In this document: piece by piece, positions 52,555 through 60,432 of the stretch | Layout: every line of letters starts with the position of its first letter | Numbering within the stretch: position 1 is the first letter of the stretch | Source of the DNA: Roseomonas alba | Lineage (GTDB): Bacteria > Pseudomonadota > Alphaproteobacteria > Acetobacterales > Acetobacteraceae | Assembly: GCF_019430885.1 (NCBI RefSeq) | Contig: NZ_JAHYBZ010000001.1 | Coordinates: 62,001 to 126,000 of the forward strand | Length of the DNA stretch: 64,000 nucleotides | Direction: 5' to 3' | Program-made: the position numbers and the translations under genes | The notes under the pieces: generated by a model | What the model saw: only the letters and a program-made list of their open reading frames with translations | Database searches by the model: none | What the model was told of the DNA's origin: nothing

Positions 52555-53562
52555 ATGACGAACCTGCCGCAGGAGATGACCTTCATCGACCATGGCGCCG
52601 GTGGCGGCCCCGAGGTGCTGGTCCCCGCCCGCGCGCCGGTCCCCGCACCCAGGCCGGACGAGGTGCTGATCCGTGTCATGGTCGCCGGCGTGAACCGCCC
52701 CGATGTGCAGCAGCGCAGCGGGTCCTACCCGCCGCCGCCGGGCGCGAGCCCGATCCTCGGCCTGGAATGCGCGGGGGAGGTGGTCGCCACCGGTTCGGCC
52801 GTCACCCGCTACAAGGTGGGCGACAAGGTCTGTGCCCTGACCAATGGCGGCGCCTATGCAGAATATTGCGCCGCACCCGAGGCCCAGACCCTGCCTTGGC
52901 CCGCCGGCTACGACGCGCTGCGCGCCGCCGCGCTGCCCGAGACCTTCTTCACCGTCTGGGCGAACCTGTTCGGCCACGGCCAGATGCAGCAGGGCGAGAC
53001 GGTGCTGGTGCATGGCGGCACCTCCGGCATCGGCGTTACCGCGATCCAGCTTGCGAAAACCTTCGGCGGGCGCGTTTTCGCCACCGCCGGCAGTGACGAC
53101 AAATGTGCTGCTTGTCTACGTTTCGGTGCGGATGCCGCGATCAACTACCGCACCCAGGACTTCGCCGAGGAAGTCCGCCGCCTGACCGACAAGAAGGGCG
53201 TGGACGTCATCCTCGACATGGTCGGCGGCGCCTATTTCCAGCGCAACCTGCGCTCCCTCGCCTGGGACGGGCGGCTGGTGCTGATCGCCTTCCTCGGTGG
53301 GTTCGAGGTGGAGAAGGCCGATCTCCGCCCCATCATGCTGAAGCGCCTGACGGTGACGGGGTCGACCATGCGCCCGCGCACCACGGCGCAGAAGGGGGAA
53401 CTGGCGCGCGGGCTGGAAGCGAAGGTCTGGCCGAAGCTCGCCGCCGGCCAGTTCGGCCCAGAGATCTACCGCAGCTTCCCCCTCGCCGAGGCCGCCGAGG
53501 CGCATCGCCTGATGGAAAGCAGCGCGCATATCGGCAAGATCATGCTGACTGTCGCACCGTAA
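52555..53562 (+). CDS. NAD(P)H:quinone oxidoreductase, PIG3/zeta-crystallin-like MDR
   Basis: 335-aa medium-chain dehydrogenase without zinc ligands. Motifs: VAGVNRPDVQQRSGSYPPPPGASPILGLECAGEV, the cofactor-binding VLVHGGTSGIGVTAIQLAKTFG and KGVDVILDMVGGAYFQRNLRSLAWDGRLV. The PIG3-type signature QRSGxYPPPPGAS is clear. ATG at 52555 gives the family start (TNLPQEMTFIDHG). The SDR gene begins 14 bp downstream, so the two redox enzymes are likely co-transcribed. Acceptor is probably a quinone. Confidence 0.93.
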   Translation: MTNLPQEMTFIDHGAGGGPEVLVPARAPVPAPRPDEVLIRVMVAGVNRPDVQQRSGSYPPPPGASPILGLECAGEVVATGSAVTRYKVGDKVCALTNGGAYAEYCAAPEAQTLPWPAGYDALRAAALPETFFTVWANLFGHGQMQQGETVLVHGGTSGIGVTAIQLAKTFGGRVFATAGSDDKCAACLRFGADAAINYRTQDFAEEVRRLTDKKGVDVILDMVGGAYFQRNLRSLAWDGRLVLIAFLGGFEVEKADLRPIMLKRLTVTGSTMRPRTTAQKGELARGLEAKVWPKLAAGQFGPEIYRSFPLAEAAEAHRLMESSAHIGKIMLTVAP

Positions 53563-53576
53563 CGGGAGATCCGCCC

Positions 53577-54317
53577 ATGTTCGACCTGACCGGCAAGGTG
53601 GCGCTGCTGACAGGGGCGACGGGCGGCATTCCGCGCGCCACCGCCATGCTGTTCCACCGCCTCGGCGCGGCGCTCGTGCTGACCGACCTCGACCCCGGCG
53701 CGCTGGAGGACCTCGCCACCGTCCTGCCCAAGGACGGCCCGCGTGTGGTTACGACACGGGTCGACGTCACCGACCCAGCCGAGGTCGAGGCCGCGGTCGC
53801 CCTGGCCGGGACGGAGCTCGGCGGCCTCGATATCCTCGTCACCGGCGCGGGGCTGTATGTAGAGCGCGAGGTCACCGCCATGTCGGACGCCGACTGGCAC
53901 CAGACGATCGGGGTCAACCTTGATGGCGTCTTCCATGCCTGCCGGGCCGCCATGCCGGTGCTGCGCAAGGGCGGGGCGATCGTGAACATCGCCTCCATGG
54001 CCGGGCATCGCGGGTCGGTCCGCCATGCCCATTACGCGGCCTGCAAGGCGGCCGTGCTCGGCTTCACCCGGTCCCTGGTGCATGAGCTGAGCCCCCGGGG
54101 CGTGCGGGCCAATTGCGTCTCTCCCGGCATCATTGCGACGCCGATGACCGAGGCGATCATGCGCGACAACGGCGCGGCGCTGGTCGGTGCCACGCCGATG
54201 CGCCGCTTCGGCAGCCCGGAGGAAGTCGCCTCGGTCATCGCCTTTCTCGCTTCTGACGCGGCCGCCTTCGTCACGGGCGAGACGATCCACATCAATGGTG
54301 GCCTCTACATGGACTGA
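53577..54317 (+). CDS. SDR family oxidoreductase with altered glycine motif
   Basis: 246-aa classical short-chain dehydrogenase. Catalytic S140, Y153 and K157 (HYAACKAAV) and N114 are present. The cofactor motif TGxxxGxG is TGATGGIP at 12-19: the third glycine is proline, which is rare because that position faces the NAD(P) diphosphate. NNAG, usual after strand 4, is TGAG (ILVTGAGLY). The C-terminal SPGIIATPM and GETIHINGGLYMD are typical. ATG at 53577; coupled to the upstream quinone oxidoreductase gene. Substrate unknown. It may have changed cofactor use. Confidence 0.88.
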   Translation: MFDLTGKVALLTGATGGIPRATAMLFHRLGAALVLTDLDPGALEDLATVLPKDGPRVVTTRVDVTDPAEVEAAVALAGTELGGLDILVTGAGLYVEREVTAMSDADWHQTIGVNLDGVFHACRAAMPVLRKGGAIVNIASMAGHRGSVRHAHYAACKAAVLGFTRSLVHELSPRGVRANCVSPGIIATPMTEAIMRDNGAALVGATPMRRFGSPEEVASVIAFLASDAAAFVTGETIHINGGLYMD

Positions 54318-54509
54318 ATGGGCATGTTCCTTGCGCTCCTCGCCCTCGCGCTGATCCTGGCCGTCCTGATCGGGCGGCTGCCGCGCGGGGGCGGGCGGGC
54401 GCTCGCCGCCGGCGGCGCGGTGCTGGCGCTGGCGGGTGCTGCGCTGATGCGCCTGCAGGCCGGCTCACTTCCCGGGCACGGTCCGCGGCGCTGGCATTCC
54501 CCGTCCTGA
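54318..54509 (+). CDS. Small hydrophobic protein, function unknown
   Basis: 63 aa: MGMFLALLALALILAVLIGRLPRGGGRALAAGG then a second hydrophobic stretch ALAGAALMRLQ, then GSLPGHGPRRWHSPS. Two likely membrane helices (about 3-18 and 28-44) with an Arg-rich loop. ATG at 54318 begins directly after the SDR stop codon, a gap of zero, and could be translated by re-initiation. No family recognised; it may be real as a membrane-anchored partner of the redox pair or simply an open frame. Confidence 0.4.
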   Translation: MGMFLALLALALILAVLIGRLPRGGGRALAAGGAVLALAGAALMRLQAGSLPGHGPRRWHSPS

Positions 54510-54633
54510 CACGAAAGCAACACGTGCATCCTCGCATGGCGGCTTTCCAAAAAGCCGCGCATGCGCTCACATCGTCACACGGACCGGGGCGCGTGCACGG
54601 TTCACCACTGCAACCGGGAAATCTTGTCGCCCC

Positions 54634-55512
54634 ATGCGTTCGGCGTTCCATCTGCTGGTCGTTGCAATTCTTCTGTTCGGGGGTGCCTGGCCGGTCACCA
54701 AGGCCGCACTCGCCCATGCGACGCCGATGTGGTTTGCGGTCGGGCGCGCGGGGTTGGCGGCCGTGGTTTCGGCTCTGCTGCTCGCGGCACTCGGCCGGTT
54801 GCACTGGCCCAGGCGGCGGGACATGCCCTCGGTGCTCGCGCTCGGGCTGCTGCAGCTCGGTGTCTTCTTCGTCCTCGCCCATGCAGCGGTTGCCATGGTC
54901 CAGGCCGGGCGGACGGCCATCATCTCGGCCGTCGTCACCTACTGGCTGATCCCGCTCTCCGTCCTTGTTCTGGGGGAGAAGGTGCCGCCCCATCGCTGGG
55001 TTGCGGCCGGGCTCGGGCTCGCCGGCGTGGCGGTGCTGGCCGGCCCCTGGTCGGTGGACTGGACGGACATGGCGCAGCTTCTCGGCCATCTGATGCTGAT
55101 GGCGGCCGCGCTGTTCTGGACGCTGGCCATCATCACCACGCGGAAATACCCGCCGGCCTCCTCGGTCTTCGAGTTGCTGCCCTGGTGCTTCACCCTGGCC
55201 ACGGTCTTCATCCTTCCCTTCGCCCTGGTGCTGGAACCCGATGGCGGCATCTTCGGCCCGTCCTGGCCCTTCATGCTCTATATCGGGCTGGTCGTGGCCC
55301 CGATCGGCACCTGGTGCGTCATCGAGGTCGGCCGGCGCCTGCCTGGTGCCGTCGCCTCGGTGGCCTTCCTGCTGGTTCCGGCCTTCGGCGTGCTGGTCAG
55401 CCATCTCTGGCTGCGGGAACCGCTCGGCTGGGACATGATCCTGGGCGGCGGGTTGATCGTGGCCTCGGTCGTCCTGGCCGCACGGGAGTCCGGCGAACAG
55501 CCTGCGGCATGA
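54634..55512 (+). CDS. EamA/DMT superfamily exporter
   Basis: 292-aa drug/metabolite transporter with ten hydrophobic helices in two EamA repeats: first HATPMWFAVGRAGLAAVVSALLL, second LLGHLMLMAAALFWTLAIITTRKYP. Conserved features include the first-half FGGAWPVTKAALAHATPMWFAVGRAG and the second-half LLVPAFGVLVSHLWLREPLGWDMILGGGLIVASVVLAARE. Substrate not predictable (amino acids or metabolites in the family). ATG at 54634 is the first in the frame that gives a full first helix; no strong ribosome site. 124 bp follow the small ORF upstream. Confidence 0.9.
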   Translation: MRSAFHLLVVAILLFGGAWPVTKAALAHATPMWFAVGRAGLAAVVSALLLAALGRLHWPRRRDMPSVLALGLLQLGVFFVLAHAAVAMVQAGRTAIISAVVTYWLIPLSVLVLGEKVPPHRWVAAGLGLAGVAVLAGPWSVDWTDMAQLLGHLMLMAAALFWTLAIITTRKYPPASSVFELLPWCFTLATVFILPFALVLEPDGGIFGPSWPFMLYIGLVVAPIGTWCVIEVGRRLPGAVASVAFLLVPAFGVLVSHLWLREPLGWDMILGGGLIVASVVLAARESGEQPAA

Positions 55513-55546
55513 CAGTGCGTGGAAGATCGTGCGAAGGAGCGCGATC

Positions 55547-56317
55547 ATGATCCTGGCGAATACCGAAGCGGGCTCCGGCCCGCCCCTGATCCTGCTGCAC
55601 GGCCTTTTCGGGGCCGGGCAGAACTGGGGCGCCATCCGCAGGGCCCTGGCCCCGCACTTCCGCGTCCTGACGCCGGACCTGCGCAATCACGGCGCGTCGC
55701 CGCATGCCGCCGACATGTCCTATGCGGCGATGGCCGGGGACGTGATCGACCTGATGGACGCGACCGGGATCGACCAGGCTGCCATCCTCGGCCACTCCAT
55801 GGGCGGCAAGGTCGCCATGATGCTGGCCCTGATCCACCCCGCGCGCGTCTCGCGCCTGATCGTCGCGGATATCGCGCCGGTCCGCTATCCGCCCGGCCTG
55901 CGCGGCTACATCACCGCCATGCAGGCCATGACGTTGGCCCCGGGCCTGACGCGGCGGGAGGCCGATGCTGCCCTGGCCGCCGCAATCCCGGAAGCCGGCA
56001 TCCGTGCCTTCCTGCTCCAGAGCCTGCGCCTCGACCTCGATCCGCCGGCCTGGCGCCTCGGGCTCGACGAACTCGCTGCGGCGATGCCGGGCATCGAGGG
56101 TTTCTCCACCCCTCCCGGCGCCCGCTACGACGGGCCGACCCTGGTGATGGGCGGCGAGACCTCCGGCTACATCCGCGCCGACAACCATCCCCTGTTCGAG
56201 AGCCTGTTTCCCCGCGCCCGCTTCGTGACCATCCCCAAGGCGGGACACTGGATCCACGCCGAGAATCCGTCAGGCTTCCTCGCGGCGCTGGAGCCATTTC
56301 TGGAGCAGGGCGGGTGA
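55547..56317 (+). CDS. Alpha/beta hydrolase, YbfF-like esterase
   Basis: 256-aa serine hydrolase. The nucleophile elbow is GHSMGG (S84), with the oxyanion motif ILLHGLFGAGQNW near the N-terminus. The acid is likely D in PTLVMGGETSGYIRADNHP and the histidine in AGHWIHAENP (near 238). RNHGASPHAADMSYAAMAGDVIDLMDA is the YbfF/AB-hydrolase 'RNHGxS' signature. ATG at 55547 follows AAGGAG at good spacing; a longer start at 55529 has none. It lies just after the EamA gene and ends at a repeat element. Confidence 0.9.
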   Translation: MILANTEAGSGPPLILLHGLFGAGQNWGAIRRALAPHFRVLTPDLRNHGASPHAADMSYAAMAGDVIDLMDATGIDQAAILGHSMGGKVAMMLALIHPARVSRLIVADIAPVRYPPGLRGYITAMQAMTLAPGLTRREADAALAAAIPEAGIRAFLLQSLRLDLDPPAWRLGLDELAAAMPGIEGFSTPPGARYDGPTLVMGGETSGYIRADNHPLFESLFPRARFVTIPKAGHWIHAENPSGFLAALEPFLEQGG

Positions 56318-56349
56318 GGGGCGTGCCGGAGGCGGATGTCGGAAGCGGG

Positions 56350-56490
56350 TGAGGGCTTTGCCCTCTCCCGGACCCTCACCCACCAAAGGCCGAATGGCCC
56401 TTGGACCCCTCGACTTGGTGCTGCGCGCCACGGGGTGAACGGTGGCGAGAGCCGCCCCTGCGCACGATGCGCGTTCGGTGGACGCGGCGT
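56350..56490. repeat. Double-hairpin element, locus 8 (A end and core; B end not seen)
   Basis: GAGGGC / TTT / GCCCTC (56351-56365), then CCAAAGGCC / GAAT / GGCCCTTGG (56382-56404), then CCTCGACTTGGTGCTGCGCG and a core-like GGTGGCGAGAGCCGCC followed by CCTGCGCAC near 56440-56466. No right end is visible up to 56716; the intervening bases are not coding in any frame I trust. Confidence 0.72.
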
Positions 56491-56716
56491 GTCCGTTCGG
56501 CCTTCCGCTTCCGGCGTCGGCGGGCGCGATCGGGTGATCGGCGCCGGCAGGCATGGCAGCGCCCTTCAGGCCGGCGCGTCTGGCGCTCTCATACCGCCGA
56601 GCCTTGCTGATGACCTGGTCATCGGCAAGGCGAACGGTACGGCGCGCGGGTTTGGTGGGGCGGCCGCGCGCAATACCAAGACTCCGATACCGAGTCAGCC
56701 GGAAGGCTGGCCGGTA
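56491..56716. other. Gene-free remainder after locus 8
   Basis: 226 bp of non-coding sequence between the element and the phosphoesterase stop codon. GGTTTGGTGGGGCGGCCG near 56649-56666 faintly resembles the element's spacer, so a B end may have decayed here. No other structure recognised. Confidence 0.35.
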
Positions 56717-57589
56717 TCAGCCGGTGATTTCCACCAGCGTGATTTCCGGCGGCACGCCGAGCCGCACCGGGAGGGTGCTGATGCCGAGTCCGCCCGAAAC
56801 GATCAGGTCGCGTCCCTCCTCCCGCACATGTCCCCAGGCGTAGCGGTTGCCGTAGCGGGAGGGCGTGATGGGCGACCAGCCGGCGAGGCGCACCTGCCCG
56901 CCATGGGTGTGGCCGGAGAAGGTGACGGTCGCGCGTGCCGGCATCCGCGCGAAGATGTCCGGTTCATGCGCCATCAACAGCAGCGGGGCATCGCCGGCGA
57001 CCTGGTCGAGCAGGCGCGGGAGGTCGTCGGCGCCCTGGCGCGGACCGAAGACCCATTGGGATTCGAGTCCGCCGACCAGCACGGGGCCACTGCGCAGCAC
57101 CTGGTTGCGCAGGGTGGGAATGCCGACGGCTTCCAGGGCGCGGGCGATGGCGGTCACGGCGCCGCGGCCGCGCCGCATCGCCTCGTGGTCCTCCCACCAG
57201 TCGTGATTGCCGTTGACGGCATAGACGCCAAGGGGCGCGCGCAGCGCGGCGAGCCGGCGGGCCACATCGGCATGCGGGATGACGCGCGTGACGAAGCGAA
57301 AGGACGGCCCGAAATCCCCCGGCAGCAGCACCAGGTCGGGCGCGAGCCCGTTGGCGCGATCGACGATGTGCTCGATGCGGCCTTCATCCATCAGCGGCGC
57401 GCCGGCGTGCAGGTCGGACAGCACGGCGACGCGCAGGGCCAGGCCGGCAGGCCAGCGCAGGGGCCGGATGCGATGATGTTGGACGGTCAGGCGCAGGAAG
57501 GGCTCGACCACGCCGCCATAGGCGGCCACGCCCGCACCCGCGGCCAGCAGGCCACCCACACCGGTCATGATGCCGCGACGCCCGATCAT
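56717..57589 (-). CDS. Tat-exported metallophosphoesterase (YkuE-like)
   Basis: 290-aa precursor with a twin-arginine leader (MIGRRGIMTGVGGLLAAGAGVAAYGG), then a calcineurin-like phosphoesterase. Metal motifs are VAVLSDLHAGAP, LLPGDFG, VNGNHDWWED and TFSGHTHGGQVRLAG, all complete. RIRPLRWPAGLALRVAVLSDLH is the YkuE/UDP-diacylglucosamine-pyrophosphatase-relative start. ATG at 57589 was chosen because the leader begins there; a longer frame adds low-complexity residues. Position at the periplasmic face suggests hydrolysis of lipid or cell-envelope phosphoesters. It is followed on the same strand (upstream) by the glycosylase gene 63 bp away. Confidence 0.9.
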   Translation of the reverse strand: MIGRRGIMTGVGGLLAAGAGVAAYGGVVEPFLRLTVQHHRIRPLRWPAGLALRVAVLSDLHAGAPLMDEGRIEHIVDRANGLAPDLVLLPGDFGPSFRFVTRVIPHADVARRLAALRAPLGVYAVNGNHDWWEDHEAMRRGRGAVTAIARALEAVGIPTLRNQVLRSGPVLVGGLESQWVFGPRQGADDLPRLLDQVAGDAPLLLMAHEPDIFARMPARATVTFSGHTHGGQVRLAGWSPITPSRYGNRYAWGHVREEGRDLIVSGGLGISTLPVRLGVPPEITLVEITG

Positions 57590-57652
57590 GGCGGCGCAGT
57601 CTGCATCGGAAGATGGCGGCGGTGGGGCGGGCCGCGCCACGGCCCTGTCGAT

Positions 57653-58300
57653 TCAGATGGCCTTGGGCTGGCGGAAGCTGCCGTCCTTGGCCATGTCCGC
57701 CGCACGCCAGAAATACCAGGCGGCGGTGGTGCGGAAGGGGCCCCAGGCCTCGCCGATGGCGGCCAGTTCCTTGGGCTTGGGCTGCGCCTCCAGCCCGGCG
57801 GCGACGCGGTAGCCCTCCCGCACGCCGAAATCGTCCACCGGCAGGATATCGGGCCGGCCGAGGGTGAAGATCAGCAGCATCTCCACCGTCCAGCGCCCGA
57901 CCCCGCGCAGCGCGACCAGGCGCTCGATCAGTTCCGCATCGGTCAGTTTCCGCGCGGCCGCGCGCGTCGGCACGATGCCGGCGGCGGCCTTCTCGGCGAT
58001 GTCGCGGATGGCGAGCGCCTTGTTCGCCGACAGGCCGCAGGCGCGCATCTGTTCCGGCGTCACGGCCAGCACCGCCTCGGGGGCGGGAAAGCCCGCGGGG
58101 CAGCAGCAGGCGATGAAGCGGCCGAGGATCGCCTCGGCCGCCCGCCCATGCACCTGCTGGTGCGCGATGGCCCGCACCAGCGCCTCATAAGGCTGGCGCC
58201 GCGCCGGCTTCAGGGTGCAGGGCCCGACCTGGCGGATCACCGCCTTCAGAATCGGGTCCCGCCGCAGGTGCTTCAGGGCTTCGGGCGTGCCGATGCTCAC
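57653..58300 (-). CDS. DNA-3-methyladenine glycosylase II-like (AlkA/HhH-GPD)
   Basis: 215-aa DNA base-excision glycosylase. The helix-hairpin-helix-GPD motif is LVALRGVGRWTVEMLLIFTLGRPDILPVDDFGV. The catalytic aspartate is D157 in PVDDFG (D156 adjacent), and IAHQQVHGRAAEAILGRF is the family's DNA-contact helix. No 4Fe-4S cysteine cluster (unlike Nth/MutY). GTG at 58300 overlaps the dctM stop by 4 bp (GTGA), coupling it to the TRAP genes, which is odd for a repair enzyme. Removes alkylated purines (family knowledge). Confidence 0.9.
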   Translation of the reverse strand: MSIGTPEALKHLRRDPILKAVIRQVGPCTLKPARRQPYEALVRAIAHQQVHGRAAEAILGRFIACCCPAGFPAPEAVLAVTPEQMRACGLSANKALAIRDIAEKAAAGIVPTRAAARKLTDAELIERLVALRGVGRWTVEMLLIFTLGRPDILPVDDFGVREGYRVAAGLEAQPKPKELAAIGEAWGPFRTTAAWYFWRAADMAKDGSFRQPKAI

Positions 58301-59574
58301 CGGAACACCAGATGCGGCAGCACCAGCGTGATGGCCGGGATGTAGGTGATGACCATCAGGCAGGCGAAGATCACCGCAATGAAGACGCCGAGCGGCTTCA
58401 TCATCTTGTCGATGCTGCACCCGGCCACCTGTGCCGCGGCGAACAGGTTCACGCCGAAGGGCGGGGTGATCATGCCCAGCGCGAGGTTCACCACCATCAC
58501 CGTGCCGAAATGCACCCCGTCCACGCCGACACGCTGCGCGGCTTCCTGCAGGATCGGGGCGAGCACGATGATCGAGGCCGAGGTCTCGACGAACATGCCC
58601 ACGACGAAGAGGAACAGGTTCACCACGAGCAGATAGGCGCCCGCGCTGTCGAAGGAGGTGGCTAGCCAGTTCGCCGCCGCATCCGGCACGTTCTGCCTGT
58701 TCAGCAGCCAGGAGAACAGCGCCGCGCAGGCGATGATGAACATGATCACCGCGCTGCTGATCACCGATTTGCGGAAGATCGGGTAGAGGTCGCGCAGACC
58801 GATCTCGCGATGCAGGAACATGCCCACGATCAGTGCGTAGAAGACCGCGATCACCGAGGCCTCGGTCGGCGTGGTCACGCCGCCATAGATGCCGCCCAGC
58901 ACGATCACCGGCATCACCAGCGCGAAGGCCGCCTGGCGCGTCGCGGTCAGGAAGGGCAGGCGCCCAACGCCGTCCTCCTTCCCCCAGCCCTTGATGCGGC
59001 ACCAGATCAGCACGGTGACGATCAGCGCGCCGCCGATCAGGAAGCCCGGCCCGAAGCCGGCGATGAACAGCTCCGGGATCGAGGTCTGGGTGGTCACGCC
59101 ATAGAGGATCATCGGGATCGACGGCGGGATGATGACGCCAAGTTCCGCCGAGGTCGCCTGCAGCGCCGCAGCGAAGGCCACCGGATAGCCAGCCTTGACC
59201 AGCGCCGGGATCATGATGGCGCCGATCGCGAAGGTCGTCGCGACGGAAGATCCGCTGATTGCCGCGAAGATCATGCAGGTGACGACGCAGGTCGCGGGCA
59301 GGCCACCCTGCACGCCGCCCACGATGGAGCGGGCGAATTCCACCAGGCGGCGGGAGATGCCGCCGACATCCATCAGGTTGCCCGCCAGGATGAAGAAGGG
59401 AATGGCGGCGAGTGGGAACTTGTCGAGTGCGACGAAGAGCTGCTGCGCCGCGACGATGAGCGGGAACGAGGTGAAGCCGGCGATGCCGACGACCGCGGCG
59501 ATGCCGATGGCGATGGCGACCGGGATGCTGATGGCGAAAAGCACCAGCATCACGGTGAGCATGGTCCCGCTCAT
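58297..59574 (-). CDS. dctM: TRAP transporter large permease (DctM type)
   Basis: 425-aa sodium-dependent permease of the shorter DctM group. Typical blocks: MICAAISGSSVATTFAIGAIMIP (FAAISGSSxAT), ATSAELGVIIPPSIPMILYGVTTQTS, GGVTTPTEASVIAVFYALIVGMFLHREI and ALGMITPPFGVNLFAA (TPPFG). ATG at 59574; the small 66-aa frame's stop overlaps it by 4 bp. Third gene of the minus-strand unit dctP-Q-M, with the AlkA-like gene coupled downstream. Substrate unknown. Confidence 0.94.
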   Translation of the reverse strand: MSGTMLTVMLVLFAISIPVAIAIGIAAVVGIAGFTSFPLIVAAQQLFVALDKFPLAAIPFFILAGNLMDVGGISRRLVEFARSIVGGVQGGLPATCVVTCMIFAAISGSSVATTFAIGAIMIPALVKAGYPVAFAAALQATSAELGVIIPPSIPMILYGVTTQTSIPELFIAGFGPGFLIGGALIVTVLIWCRIKGWGKEDGVGRLPFLTATRQAAFALVMPVIVLGGIYGGVTTPTEASVIAVFYALIVGMFLHREIGLRDLYPIFRKSVISSAVIMFIIACAALFSWLLNRQNVPDAAANWLATSFDSAGAYLLVVNLFLFVVGMFVETSASIIVLAPILQEAAQRVGVDGVHFGTVMVVNLALGMITPPFGVNLFAAAQVAGCSIDKMMKPLGVFIAVIFACLMVITYIPAITLVLPHLVFR

Positions 59575-59771
59575 ATTTGATAGCCCTCAGACGGCCGGCG
59601 GGCCGCATCCGGGCCGCCCAATCGCATGGCGGAGCAATGCGGTTGGGGCCCATCCGCGGCCCTTGCCTTCGCGCCCCGCGCTATCGCAGTCGCGGCGGCG
59701 GGCAGGCCGGGCGCGGTCGCGCCGTGCGCTCCGGACGCGCCGTCGGCGCGCCTGTGAGTGGCGGGCGTCAT
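59571..59771 (-). CDS. Small basic ORF sandwiched between dctQ and dctM by double 4-bp overlaps
   Basis: 66-residue frame (MTPATHRRADGASGAHGATAPGLPAA... ending RRPSEGYQI). Its ATG at 59771 overlaps the dctQ stop (ATGA) and its stop at 59571 overlaps the dctM ATG (ATGA). The sequence is low-complexity, Ala/Gly/Arg-rich, with one cysteine, no membrane segment and no known domain. The double overlap would allow continuous translational coupling across the 193 bp that otherwise separates dctQ and dctM. It may be a real linker peptide or an accident of high-GC sequence; codon use is not decisive. Confidence 0.35.
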   Translation of the reverse strand: MTPATHRRADGASGAHGATAPGLPAAATAIARGAKARAADGPQPHCSAMRLGGPDAARRPSEGYQI

Positions 59772-60364
59772 ACGGCGTTCTCCAGCTCTTCATGGCGGTG
59801 GTCGAGGAACTGGGCGACGACGCCCACCATGGCGAAGACCGCGCCGATCGGGATCGCCGCATAGCCCCAGGACATCGACACTTCGAGGCCCGCCATCTCC
59901 TGGAACTTCACGCGCAGCGCCATGTCCCAGCCGAACCAGAACATGATGCCGAGGATGGTGAGCGAGGCGGCCAACGCCGCCGATTCCAGAGCCCGCCGCA
60001 CTGCCCCGCCGGTGTAACGGTGCGCGACGTCGATCGACACCAGCGCGCCGGCGCGCAGAGCCACCGCGACGCCGAGGAAGGCCATCCAGATCAGTGCGGT
60101 GCGCACCAGCGCCTCGGACCAGACGGAGGGGGTTTCCGTCGCGAAGCGGGCGATCACCTGCCACATGCCGGCAACCGCTGCGACGGTCAGCGCCAGGCAG
60201 GCGAGCATCGCCGCCAGCCCCGTGGTCGCCCGGTCGACCTGCATGATCGTGCTGCGCACCGCGCCGCGCATCCCACCGCCGGATCCGGCCCACAAGGCAA
60301 GGATGACGGTGGCGAGCGTCGCCGCCGCCGTCACCTGCAAGGGCACCACATTCATCGCATTCAT
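59768..60364 (-). CDS. dctQ: TRAP transporter small permease (DctQ type)
   Basis: 198 aa from ATG at 60364; the family core starts at about residue 34 (RGAVRSTIMQVDRATTGLAAMLACLALTVAAVAGMWQVIARFATETPSVWSEALVRTALIWMAFLG), so an internal ATG near 60271 (MRGAVRST) is a plausible alternative start. Motif SEALVRTALIWMAFLGVAVALRAGALVSIDVAHR and the four helices fit DctQ. Lies between dctP (68 bp upstream) and the small ORF/dctM. Supports the large subunit. Confidence 0.85.
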   Translation of the reverse strand: MNAMNVVPLQVTAAATLATVILALWAGSGGGMRGAVRSTIMQVDRATTGLAAMLACLALTVAAVAGMWQVIARFATETPSVWSEALVRTALIWMAFLGVAVALRAGALVSIDVAHRYTGGAVRRALESAALAASLTILGIMFWFGWDMALRVKFQEMAGLEVSMSWGYAAIPIGAVFAMVGVVAQFLDHRHEELENAV

Positions 60365-60432
60365 CGATACCCCCCAGTCAGGCGAAGGGGCGCAGCACCT
60401 GGCCGCGCCCCCGGTTCAGGCGACGCCGTCGG

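Noticed and set aside
54292-55686. Minus-strand frame of about 464 residues over the EamA gene
   Set aside because: Low-complexity antisense frame; the plus-strand EamA and hydrolase proteins explain the region.
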